The notes under the pieces were generated by a model. The model saw only the letters and a list, made by a program, of their open reading frames with translations. It was not told the DNA's origin and ran no database searches. Shown piece after piece: positions 35,548-44,239 of a stretch of 64,000 nucleotides of DNA. The stretch comes from Paenibacillus massiliensis subsp. panacisoli DSM 21345. GTDB taxonomy: Bacteria > Bacillota > Bacilli > Paenibacillales > Paenibacillaceae. The position numbers were made by a program, and so were the translations under genes. Location of the stretch: the NCBI RefSeq assembly GCF_000426545.1, contig NZ_AUFO01000032.1, positions 1 to 64,000 on the forward strand, in the 5' to 3' direction. How positions within the stretch are numbered: position 1 is the first letter of the stretch; every line of letters begins with the position of its first letter.

Positions 35548-35604
35548 ATTTAAACATTATATGTAGTCCGATACGTGGAGAGATCTTTATTGGACTCGCG
35601 AAAT

Positions 35605-35690
35605 TTAGATTGCCCCAGAGGACATCTATAGGAATTTATTAACCCAGATCAAAAAAACTATCATTTGTATAGGATAGCTGGGCAATCTAA
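35605..35690. repeat. 11-bp inverted repeat flanking the leader of the broken acyltransferase
   Basis: TTAGATTGCCC (35605-35615) pairs perfectly with GGGCAATCTAA (35680-35690). The right arm ends at the first base of the acyltransferase ATG, so the hairpin could mask its start. It could also be a remnant of a small mobile element. Confidence 0.5.
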
Positions 35691-36800
35691 TGGTTAGAAA
35701 TGTTGGGCTTGATTTCACAAGATCAATAGCTATATTAATGGTTTTGATTTGTCATGGTTTATCATTCTTCTTTTTGGATTACAATGTTATTGGATATGTT
35801 TATGTATTTGGATATTGGGGTGTAGAGTTATTTTTTGTACTAAGCGGTTTTCTCATAGGCACTATTATGCTGAAAGATATATATCATGATGCAAAGTGGA
35901 AAAAACTTTATGAGTTTTGCGCAAAAAGATGGTTTAGAACGTTGCCCGCTTATTTTTTCATGGTCATTATTTTGTATATTGTACAAAAGGACAAATTTAA
36001 TATAGAAACACTATTCTTTCTACAAAATTTCAGAGCAGAGCATCTTGATTTTTTTGCTGTATCATGGAGCCTTTCGATTGAAGAATGGTTCTATGTCCTG
36101 TTCGCTATCTTTTTCTTATTATTAGCCAAAATAAGCAATTCAAAAAAGAGCTCATTTATTATAGTTATTGTATCGCTATTAATCTTATTAAGTGCAACCA
36201 GAGTATACTATGTTATAAATTACTCACCCGTGTGGGATTTTGGTGTAAGAAAACAGATACCGTTAAGATTCGATAGTATGCTTGTTGGTGTGTTTTTAGC
36301 TTCGATTAGGCTATATTATAATAAAATTTATGAATATATAGCCCGAAATCGATTTTTACTTGTTAGTCAATTCGCTCGTTTTATTTTTCTTCGGCCTGCT
36401 TTATGTATACAATGGCATAGTTAATGAAACTATTAATTCTTAATTTTATGGTAGAACTTTCTTGTTTATCATTGTTTCTATTTCTTGTGCATTATTTATT
36501 GCGTATTTTGAGAGGGGCAAAATTAATAATTTGTCACAAGGAGCCATTAGGAAACTCATAACATTTTTGAGCAAGACAAGTTACTCTGTATATTTGGTTC
36601 ATTTTCCGATCTTCATGTTTATAGCAGGAAAGTACCAAACTAATCCTTCTGTTCTATCTTCGATACTTTTAATGTTAATATCATTAGTTGTAACATATGC
36701 AATTGCCATTCTTATGTTCCGCTTTATAGAGACACCTTTTATGCAATTGCGCGATAAATTGTTCCCCATTCATGCTAAAGATGGAGTAGGAAGGTATTAA
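35690..36800 (+). pseudogene. Acyltransferase-3 (OafA-like) gene broken by a frameshift and a stop
   Basis: A membrane O-acyltransferase (PF01757) that would acetylate sugars. The intact N-terminal part (LDFTRSIAILMVLICHG, GYWGVELFFVLSGFLIG, AKRWFRTLPAYF, SWSLSIEEWFYVLFA) runs to about 36355 and then loses frame, ending at 36424. The proper continuation is in another frame (LVNSLVLFFFGLLYVYNG from 36363), is interrupted by TAA at 36441, and resumes to a normal C-terminus ending at 36800 (TSYSVYLVHFPIF, RFIETPF). Two lesions make it a likely pseudogene. The start is ATG at 35690 with only a weak ribosome site. The region is AT-rich. Confidence 0.85.
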
Positions 36801-36801
36801 A

Positions 36802-37836
36802 ATGAAAAAGAATATTGCCTATATAGACTCGCTAAAAGGAATAGGCGCCTTAATTATTGCTTTTTATCATATTATTGGACTTATTGGATTGCCAGATAGT
36901 CACACTAATCTATTTAATAAAATAATGTATACTGTATCTGTTATAGGCTATATTCCAGTAGAAATGTTCTTTTTCTTTTCAGGTTACTTAATGATATACA
37001 ATTATTCCGATAAAATTAAAGATATTGAATTTTTAGATTATACGAGAAAAAGAGTAAGTATGGTATATCCCTTGCTATTTGTCAATCTAGCCTTATGTTC
37101 TTTATATGTTGTAATTGGCGGAGGGCAAATCAATATATACGACACTTTTTATAATTTGCTATTTCTTCAGAGTGGATATATTCCAGGTGGTGGTGATTAT
37201 CGAATTGATATCGCTGGCGGAGGAACGTGGTTTTTAGCACCTTTATTTCTAGCATACAGTCTCTTTTTCTATATTTGTAAATATAAAAGTGAAGAAAGAG
37301 CTTTTGGAATATATGTAGTAATAGTTATTATTGGCTTAATAGCACTTAAAAATGAATGGAATTTCCCGATTTTAAATGGTTATATGCTGAGAGGGCTATT
37401 AGGCTTTTTTGTAGGATGCATCTTTAGTGTGATCGTAAAGAAATATGGGCTTAAAATTAATATATTTGGTATGTTGGCTGCAATAATAATTTTCATATCA
37501 TATATCATTATTATCTATCGTGGTGAGTATGCGAACACAATAGATTTTATCATAATTACTGATTTGGTTATTTTGCCTTGTACTATAATATTAATCGAGA
37601 AAATATCTTGGGTTAGAAAATTTTTATCACTCGGAATATTACAGAGAATCGGGTCTTTATCAATGCAGTTATTCTTTTTGAATCTTCCAGTAGGCTATTT
37701 CTTTAAAATGTTGTTAGGCGATAGCGTTACAATCAGTAGATACTATCAATATGGACTTTACTTTATTGTTTTGATTTTAACTTCTTTACTATTTGATTAT
37801 TCAATAAAAAGTTACAGGAAATATAGAAGCATTTAA
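36802..37836 (+). CDS. Acyltransferase-3 family membrane O-acyltransferase
   Basis: A 344-residue polytopic protein of the same family as the broken neighbour (PF01757) and apparently intact. It opens with YIDSLKGIGALIIAFYHI, which carries the conserved family histidine, followed by VEMFFFFSGYLM and about ten hydrophobic segments. AGGAAGG precedes the ATG, and it starts two bases after the pseudogene. It probably O-acetylates or otherwise acylates a sugar of the surface glycan before or after export. It may compensate for loss of the neighbour. Its base composition is strongly AT-rich compared with galU, suggesting acquisition by transfer. Confidence 0.88.
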   Translation: MKKNIAYIDSLKGIGALIIAFYHIIGLIGLPDSHTNLFNKIMYTVSVIGYIPVEMFFFFSGYLMIYNYSDKIKDIEFLDYTRKRVSMVYPLLFVNLALCSLYVVIGGGQINIYDTFYNLLFLQSGYIPGGGDYRIDIAGGGTWFLAPLFLAYSLFFYICKYKSEERAFGIYVVIVIIGLIALKNEWNFPILNGYMLRGLLGFFVGCIFSVIVKKYGLKINIFGMLAAIIIFISYIIIIYRGEYANTIDFIIITDLVILPCTIILIEKISWVRKFLSLGILQRIGSLSMQLFFLNLPVGYFFKMLLGDSVTISRYYQYGLYFIVLILTSLLFDYSIKSYRKYRSI

Positions 37837-37910
37837 ATGAAATCAAAAGAACTAATCAAAGAAATTCTCAACTTCATTACCAAGCTCATGACAATGTAAT
37901 TAAAGCGAAG

Positions 37911-37944
37911 AACGCTTCTCTTAAGATTTAAGAGAAGCGTTTTC
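37911..37944 (+). terminator. Rho-independent terminator of the galU/acyltransferase unit
   Basis: A perfect 14-bp stem (AACGCTTCTCTTAA / TTAAGAGAAGCGTT) with a three-base loop is followed by TT. The gap 37837-38150 holds only this and the facing terminator. Confidence 0.9.
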
Positions 37945-38084
37945 CTGTTCCAGGTACATTATCGTCGTGTAAGTCACAGATTTCTTATAGTTCGGAATAG
38001 CGGTGGAATTAGAGCATTTTGTGGCGCTATTTACAAAATGTCATTTGAAGTTAGGATGATTCATTTTAGGGGGCAGGTATATAT

Positions 38085-38118
38085 AAAAACTGGAGCGGCC
38101 TCAAAAGACCGCCCCAGT
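38085..38118 (-). terminator. Rho-independent terminator of the Wzy_C/TPR gene
   Basis: On the minus strand ACTGGGGCGGTC pairs with GCCGCTCCAGT (with wobble and mismatch) and is followed by TTTTTATAT. Confidence 0.75.
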
Positions 38119-38150
38119 CAGTTCCAATGCTTCTAGCCTTGCTTAAAGTA

Positions 38151-40604
38151 TTATTGCATATTATTTAGTTGCTCGAGTAATTGCTTCTCTTCCGGATCAG
38201 CTTGGATTAGACGATCCTGCCAGACTTGGTCAGCTTGGCCTAGCTTCTGCGTCGCAGCAACATAGTACCGTGCAATCTCTTTGTTGGTAGCGTTGCTAAG
38301 ATCCTCATTCAAGAAGCCTTGGAGAAGAGTGGTAGCCTCGGTTGCTTGGCCAGAGATAAACTGGATTTTTCCGATATTTAGTGCTATGTCCGGTGTAACT
38401 CCGAACGCGCGACCGGAGAGTTGGCCCTCTGGAAGTGCTTCAATGTGTTTAACACCTTCCAGAATACGTTGGTAAGCATTAAGGCCAGCTGCAAAATATT
38501 TCTCTTCAGCAGCAGTATTCTGCTGCTCTTTCGCTTGATTTCCTAAATAATAGGCGTGAGCTATTAGATTGTTGTACCAATTTATATCCCAGTTGTAGTG
38601 TGGGATAGTATTCTCTAAGATCTCAAACACTTTGGCGTTATCGTTCTTCAACTGATAATGATTCATAAGATTCGTTACAAATGACTTGTTGTATGGCTCC
38701 TGCTTCAAGGCACGATCGAGCAGCTCTTGGTCCGCATTATAGAATTGGTCGTCCTGTGTCTGTTGATAAAAAGATTGGTACATGGAAGATAGCATGATGA
38801 CCGATTCGGGATGAGTTGGTCGTATTGACAAAGCATCTTGTATCTCAGTCTGGATTTGTTCCGCTGATCCACCTACGTTGTACAGATTTCTGGCTTCATT
38901 AATCGCGCCGTTGGACTGCAGGTAGCGCAATCCTGTAAAGAGAACGATAACTGTCAGAATCCCCATAGTAATCGAATACACAGGCTTGAATGCTGAACCC
39001 ATCGTCAGGCGCTTTAGCGGCTGACTGTCCATGGCTGCAGCCATTCCTCCAAGTCCCATGAACACTAGCATACCCATGAATACATAGCTTAGGTTAAAGT
39101 CCAGGAAGCTGTGCACCAGAATGGATAAAGTGATGATAACATACAGGAAATGCCCTTCACGCTCTTCGTTCGTTTGCTTCATATAACCACGAATATATTT
39201 GTAGAACACATACAGCACGAATCCCATAAAGATTACAAATCCTAAGATACCGACTTCTACCAGATATTGAATAAAGAAGTTATGAGCTTGACGGCTGACA
39301 TATGGATAATCCTGATAAGTCTCGTACAAGGATGCCCAGGCACCGCCGCCGGCTCCAATTACCGGATAATCAGCAAGAAGCTTGGACGCATCGCTATAGA
39401 AGGTGAACCGCTCCAATACACTGTGCTGCTGAAAATTAATTCCCTCAATCCGAGTCTGAACGTTCTCTGGCAATATGTTACGAAGACTTGTCCCAATCAG
39501 TAGATAAGCAACTACAGCTACAACTACTACTGAGCCAAGGGGAAGCCACAGATTCGCAAATCTACGTGTGTTCCAGCCACTGTCCTCAGTAGTCAACTTT
39601 GGAGCCAACTTATGCTGGATGAACCATAGTACTGCTGCTGTGACAGCGGACGCTGCAATAAGGATCAACCAAGCCTTAGCAGCTAAGCCTCCACTATAGG
39701 TCTCATTTAACTGCAGTCCCATGTTCGTAATCGGGACTAGAACAATAACAGACGCGATCCCGGCAACCGCACAGTGGATGATCCATAAGAGCTGCTGCCC
39801 AGGCTTGAAGAATAATAAAAGGATAACAAAAACAACTGGTAACAACACTAATCCCCCACGAGACAACGTCAGGAACAGTGAAACAAGAATAGGTACTAGC
39901 ATAAATGCGTGCGTCATCCGCCCATACCAAGTCTTGGATTTCATCAAGCAGAATACTGCAGCGAACAAGAATGCCATCAGGAAGGCGGCATATGTATTGG
40001 CATATTGGAACACTGATGTAAGACGAAGACCGTTCGAATCGGTCATAACAGCATTGATATAACGATCGTTATGCACCATGCTGGAGAACCAGCCAACGAG
40101 CTTGCCGGCGAACACCCACTGCCCGAACCAGTTGATGAAGCCAAAGCCCACAATGATGTAAGCCAGTGACATTATCATGGTGTGCATGATTTTATTTCCC
40201 AATCGGTCTTGCATTAGGTACAATGAAAGGATGAATATGGAAGCATAGACACATTGCGCGAGTACCATATTCATAGCCAAGTAGTGCGAGGCAGCTGTGA
40301 TTAACGAAATAATATATGACAACGGCAACAGAAGTACTATAATCGCCAGCCAGTCTCTTTGCTCTTCCAGCTTGAATTTCTTATAATAGGTTACAATGCC
40401 TGGGATGAACAAAAGTGAGGAGATGACTACAGCCCAATATAGCGGTCTTTCGAAATTCAGCTGTTGTCCGTTGAACAGCGCGGCCTGAAATGGTGCCCAG
40501 GTCCATAAGAGTATAATGCCAACAATTAACACCCAAAACATAGACGACCTTTTCTCGTCATGGGTCGACGTTCGGGTCTGTTTCCCGTATACTGGATTCG
40601 ACAA
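38151..40604 (-). CDS. Wzy_C/O-antigen-ligase-family membrane protein with TPR tail, likely glycan ligase (WsfB/WsaB type)
   Basis: An 817-residue polytopic enzyme. About twelve to fourteen helices fill residues 20-560, with a Wzy_C-type region (about 180-480) containing the long outer loop before HNFFIQYLVEVGILGF. The last 240 residues are tetratricopeptide-like helices (SIRPTHPESVIMLSSMYQ, NWYNNLIAHAYYLG). Wzy_C proteins polymerise or transfer lipid-linked glycans. In Paenibacillus and Geobacillus S-layer glycosylation clusters an enzyme of this class (WsfB, WsaB) is the predicted O-oligosaccharyl:protein transferase. The start is TTG with AAAGGAG upstream. It is encoded opposite to its neighbours. 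Substrate assignment is inferred. Confidence 0.8.
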   Translation of the reverse strand: MSNPVYGKQTRTSTHDEKRSSMFWVLIVGIILLWTWAPFQAALFNGQQLNFERPLYWAVVISSLLFIPGIVTYYKKFKLEEQRDWLAIIVLLLPLSYIISLITAASHYLAMNMVLAQCVYASIFILSLYLMQDRLGNKIMHTMIMSLAYIIVGFGFINWFGQWVFAGKLVGWFSSMVHNDRYINAVMTDSNGLRLTSVFQYANTYAAFLMAFLFAAVFCLMKSKTWYGRMTHAFMLVPILVSLFLTLSRGGLVLLPVVFVILLLFFKPGQQLLWIIHCAVAGIASVIVLVPITNMGLQLNETYSGGLAAKAWLILIAASAVTAAVLWFIQHKLAPKLTTEDSGWNTRRFANLWLPLGSVVVVAVVAYLLIGTSLRNILPENVQTRIEGINFQQHSVLERFTFYSDASKLLADYPVIGAGGGAWASLYETYQDYPYVSRQAHNFFIQYLVEVGILGFVIFMGFVLYVFYKYIRGYMKQTNEEREGHFLYVIITLSILVHSFLDFNLSYVFMGMLVFMGLGGMAAAMDSQPLKRLTMGSAFKPVYSITMGILTVIVLFTGLRYLQSNGAINEARNLYNVGGSAEQIQTEIQDALSIRPTHPESVIMLSSMYQSFYQQTQDDQFYNADQELLDRALKQEPYNKSFVTNLMNHYQLKNDNAKVFEILENTIPHYNWDINWYNNLIAHAYYLGNQAKEQQNTAAEEKYFAAGLNAYQRILEGVKHIEALPEGQLSGRAFGVTPDIALNIGKIQFISGQATEATTLLQGFLNEDLSNATNKEIARYYVAATQKLGQADQVWQDRLIQADPEEKQLLEQLNNMQ

Positions 40605-40675
40605 GGTTTACAATCTCCTTTTCTTGTAGATACGTCAATATTTTAGCACATATTTCACTAGTAAAACACTGATCT

Positions 40676-40704
40676 TTGATTTGATCTATTAGGTACATTA
40701 TATA
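40676..40704 (+). promoter_or_regulatory. SigA-type promoter candidate for the rmlA operon
   Basis: TTGATT and TATATA are 17 bp apart, immediately upstream of the rmlA ribosome site (AGGAGG). This would give a leader of about 10-20 bases. Confidence 0.45.
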
Positions 40705-40723
40705 AATTTAGGAGGAACAACGA

Positions 40724-41593
40724 ATGAAAGGAATTATACTTGCTGGGGGATCAGGAACAAGGTTGTATCCATTAACAAGGGCTGTATCTAAACAATTGCT
40801 CCCAATCTACGACAAACCAATGATTTATTATCCACTCTCTGTACTGATGTTAGCAGGCATTAAAGAGATATTAATAATTTCTACTCCCAGGGATCTCCCA
40901 TTATTTCAGGAGCTATTAGGGAATGGTGCATCACTAGGCATCACTATTGAATACAGTGTGCAAGAACAACCGAATGGACTTGCAGAAGCATTTGTAATCG
41001 GTGAGGAGTTTATTAATGGAGATCCTGTGGCATTGGTTCTTGGAGATAATATATTTTATGGTTTGAATTTCAGCAAAACTCTTCAAAAAGCTGCTCAGCT
41101 CACAGAAGGCGCTGTTATTTTTGGATGCAATGTAAAAGATCCTAGAGCATATGGAGTAGTAGAGTTCGATGCAGCCGGTAATGTGCTTTCTATAGAGGAG
41201 AAGCCAGACAAGCCAAAGTCCAACTATGCAGTACCTGGCTTGTATTTTTTTGATAGTGAAGTAGTATCCATCGCCAAGCAAGTGTCTCCATCAGCACGTG
41301 GGGAGCTTGAAATCACTTCAGTCATTGATGAGTACCTCAAGAAGTCGAAGTTAAAAGTAGAACTTCTAGGGAGAGGAATGGCTTGGTTAGATACAGGCAC
41401 TCACGAGTCTTTATTAGAGGCGTCTAATTTTGTGGAGGCTATTCAAAAGCGCCAAGGGCTATACATAGCTTGCATAGAAGAAATTGCTTATCGCATGGGG
41501 TATATTAATAGCTCTCAATTGTCTTCTTTGGCAGAGCCGCTTTTAAAGACCGAGTATGGTCGCTATCTATTGGATATCGTGGCTAATGGATAA
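40724..41593 (+). CDS. rmlA: Glucose-1-phosphate thymidylyltransferase (RmlA)
   Basis: A 289-residue cytoplasmic enzyme making dTDP-glucose, first step to dTDP-L-rhamnose. The nucleotide-binding motif GGSGTRLYPLTRAVSKQLLP and the regions EKPDKPKSNYAVPGLYFFD and GRGMAWLDTGTHESLLEAS are diagnostic, and the length is typical. AGGAGG precedes the ATG. It starts the long rightward glycan operon and is separated from rmlC, rmlB and rmlD by seven genes. It is AT-rich like the transported core, whereas rmlB and rmlD are not. Confidence 0.97.
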   Translation: MKGIILAGGSGTRLYPLTRAVSKQLLPIYDKPMIYYPLSVLMLAGIKEILIISTPRDLPLFQELLGNGASLGITIEYSVQEQPNGLAEAFVIGEEFINGDPVALVLGDNIFYGLNFSKTLQKAAQLTEGAVIFGCNVKDPRAYGVVEFDAAGNVLSIEEKPDKPKSNYAVPGLYFFDSEVVSIAKQVSPSARGELEITSVIDEYLKKSKLKVELLGRGMAWLDTGTHESLLEASNFVEAIQKRQGLYIACIEEIAYRMGYINSSQLSSLAEPLLKTEYGRYLLDIVANG

Positions 41594-41629
41594 ATATATA
41601 GTTCAATTCTCATTAAAGGGGTAATTTTT

Positions 41630-43006
41630 TTGCATTTGCATAAGAAATTAAAGTGGCTTTTAGTATTTTTCTTAATAGTTACTGCATGTTCATTTTTATT
41701 GAATATAGTTGTACAAACTCCTAGTACGATGCATCTGAAGGCAAATATCACAAACGAATTCACGGATGATTTTCAACTTTACCTATTAGACTCAGCTGAT
41801 GACGAACTCTCTGAAGAAAATTCTGTGAAAGCAAACTATGCTACACCTAATGTCACTCAAGAACTGAAATTTAAAATGGATACTAATGTATTTAAAGTTA
41901 GATTTGATTTAGGGGCGCAACCATCTAAGCCAACTTTGTCTGACATAAAACTGACTTCTATATATCAAGATTACGACTTGCCACTAAGTAATATAACTAT
42001 GAAGAATAGTAACCAAGTCTCAGATATTAAATTTAACGAAACTAGTGTCTCGTTTCAAACAGATGGTACAGATCCGTATGTTTATGTCTCCATTCCTAAT
42101 AGCATTAAGAATGATGTCCTTAGAGATAATGCATATATTAAATATTTTTTGGTAATTGGCATCTCTTTGATTGTGTCCATAGTTATGTGTTTATTATTGA
42201 AGATTAGGAAGGATATCATTCATCTAATAAGGGAAATGGTAGAACACCGTGAGCTCATTTATCGTTTATCGTTAAATGATTTTAAGACAAGATACGCTGG
42301 TTCTTATCTAGGTGTTGTTTGGGCGTTTGTTCAGCCTGTTATAACTGTCCTTATCTATTGGTTTGTATTTGAAGTAGGTTTTCGATCAGGACCAGTGCAA
42401 GAGGTTCCCTTTATACTCTGGTTGGTAGCCGGAATAGTACCGTGGTTCTTCTTTGCAGAATCTTTGGGAAATTCAACGAATTCACTTATAGAGTACAATT
42501 ACTTGGTTAAAAAGGTTGTCTTCCAAATTCGTGTTCTTCCTTTTATGAAGATTATATCGAGTAGTTATGTTCATATTTTCTTTATTCTAATTACGTTACT
42601 TATTTATGGAGTATATGGTCTGTACCCTGATATTTACTATATTCAGCTGATTTATTATTCTATTGCTGCTTTTGTTATGGTGTATAGTATTTCATTAATT
42701 ACGAGTTCATTGATTGTGTTCTTTAAAGATTTAGGTCAGATTGTTAGCTTGGTGCTACAGTTTGGAATGTGGCTTACACCTATCTTATGGAATTCAACCA
42801 TGCTTCCTAGCCAGTTCAGATGGATACTGAAGATTAACCCAGCTTATTATGTCGTTGAGGGTTATAGAGACTCTTTGATTTATAAGGTATGGTTCTGGGA
42901 GAGATATAATCAATCTATCTATTTTTGGTTGCTGACTGCTGTATTCTTTGTTCTGGGTATAGTGATCATGAAAAAACTTAAACCTCACTTTGCTGATGTG
43001 TTGTAG
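41630..43006 (+). CDS. wzm: Polysaccharide ABC transporter permease (Wzm) with extended N-terminal domain
   Basis: A 458-residue membrane protein. The C-terminal half (about 205-458) is a standard polysaccharide ABC-2 permease (LNDFKTRYAGSYLGVVWAF, ILWLVAGIVPWFFFAESL, YLVKKVVFQIRVLP), the channel that moves lipid-linked glycan across the membrane with Wzt. Unusually it has about 200 extra N-terminal residues. A helix (about 6-28) precedes a soluble, strand-rich domain that should face outward, and a second helix lies near 165-190. The start is TTG, with AAAGGGG nine bases upstream and no ATG alternative nearby. Confidence 0.9.
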   Translation: MHLHKKLKWLLVFFLIVTACSFLLNIVVQTPSTMHLKANITNEFTDDFQLYLLDSADDELSEENSVKANYATPNVTQELKFKMDTNVFKVRFDLGAQPSKPTLSDIKLTSIYQDYDLPLSNITMKNSNQVSDIKFNETSVSFQTDGTDPYVYVSIPNSIKNDVLRDNAYIKYFLVIGISLIVSIVMCLLLKIRKDIIHLIREMVEHRELIYRLSLNDFKTRYAGSYLGVVWAFVQPVITVLIYWFVFEVGFRSGPVQEVPFILWLVAGIVPWFFFAESLGNSTNSLIEYNYLVKKVVFQIRVLPFMKIISSSYVHIFFILITLLIYGVYGLYPDIYYIQLIYYSIAAFVMVYSISLITSSLIVFFKDLGQIVSLVLQFGMWLTPILWNSTMLPSQFRWILKINPAYYVVEGYRDSLIYKVWFWERYNQSIYFWLLTAVFFVLGIVIMKKLKPHFADVL

Positions 43007-43018
43007 GATGGTGTGAAC

Positions 43019-44233
43019 ATGGAGAGTTCAATTATTTCAATTCAGAGTATTTCAAAGATATATAAATTATATGATTCGCCTATCCATCGTTTGAAAGAAT
43101 CTCTTAGTATCAAAAAAAGAAAATATCACAAAGAATTTTTTGCGCTAAATAATATATCCATGTCTGTAAGCAAAGGCGAGATAGTTGGCCTTATTGGGAA
43201 AAATGGAGCTGGGAAATCCACACTTCTTAAGATTATTACAGGTGTGGTGTCTCCTAGCTCAGGAGATGTAGTTGTTGAAGGTAAAATTTCTGCATTGCTA
43301 GAGTTGGGTGCAGGCTTCAATCCAGAGTATACGGGAATAGAAAATGTATTTCTCAACGGTATGATGATGGGTTTTTCGAGAGAAGAAATGGAAGCGAAGC
43401 TACCATCTATTTTAGACTTTGCTGATATAGGCGATTTTGTTCATCAACCTGTAAAATCATATTCAAGTGGGATGTTTGCAAGACTAGCATTCTCTGTTGC
43501 AATAAATGTCGATCCAGAGATTCTAATAGTAGATGAAGCTTTGGCTGTTGGTGATTTGAAATTCCAATTGAAGTGTATGGAGAAATTTAATGAGTTCAGA
43601 GATAATGGGAAGACTATTCTATTCGTCTCTCATGATATTAATAGTATAAAAAGATATTGTACAAGAGCAATATGGATTAACCAGGGCAAAATCGAGGCCC
43701 AAGGTGACACAGAGACTGTATGTGATCGTTATACTGACTTTCTAAAGTATGGTGAAGACAAAACGAAAAAACCGATTTTTGGTAAAGTGCCATCAGAGAC
43801 AAGGGTATTGAACAAAGAAATTGTCGGTTTTGTTGAAGATGTATCTATTATTAATCAGACTAATGAACATGGTAATGAGATACAAAGTGGTGAGGATTTT
43901 AAGATTAAGATTGATTTTGTGATGAATCAAGAAGATATAGATATTGTAGTAGGAGTAGCTGTTCATACAATTGACAATATTTATGTATGTGGATTGAACA
44001 CTCTATTAGATAAAGTGAAAATCGACTATAAGAAAGGTCAGAACACTATATATTTAAATTATTCTGATTTTAATCTTCTAGGTGGCAGCTACTATTTTGA
44101 TGTTGCTTTGTTTGAAAAAAATGCTCATGTTCCCATTGATTATAAAGCACAAGTTTGTGACTTCTTTGTAAAAGCCCCATATGTTGCTGAAGGTCTTTGT
44201 GTCTTACCCCATTCTTGGAGTATGAAAGGATGA
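43019..44233 (+). CDS. wzt: Polysaccharide ABC transporter ATPase with C-terminal glycan-recognition domain (Wzt)
   Basis: A 404-residue ATPase pairing with Wzm. The N-terminal ABC domain (about 1-240) has GKNGAGKST, YSSGMFARLAFSVA and EILIVDEALAVGD, all typical of the Wzt/TagH class. A C-terminal domain (about 260-400) resembles the Wzt carbohydrate-binding domain, which in E. coli O9a recognises the modified chain end before export. The ATG at 43019 has AGGA ten bases before it; a GTG at 43013 is possible. The presence of this domain next to a methyltransferase suggests that export requires a methylated terminus. Confidence 0.92.
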   Translation: MESSIISIQSISKIYKLYDSPIHRLKESLSIKKRKYHKEFFALNNISMSVSKGEIVGLIGKNGAGKSTLLKIITGVVSPSSGDVVVEGKISALLELGAGFNPEYTGIENVFLNGMMMGFSREEMEAKLPSILDFADIGDFVHQPVKSYSSGMFARLAFSVAINVDPEILIVDEALAVGDLKFQLKCMEKFNEFRDNGKTILFVSHDINSIKRYCTRAIWINQGKIEAQGDTETVCDRYTDFLKYGEDKTKKPIFGKVPSETRVLNKEIVGFVEDVSIINQTNEHGNEIQSGEDFKIKIDFVMNQEDIDIVVGVAVHTIDNIYVCGLNTLLDKVKIDYKKGQNTIYLNYSDFNLLGGSYYFDVALFEKNAHVPIDYKAQVCDFFVKAPYVAEGLCVLPHSWSMKG

Positions 44234-44239
44234 GCTTAA

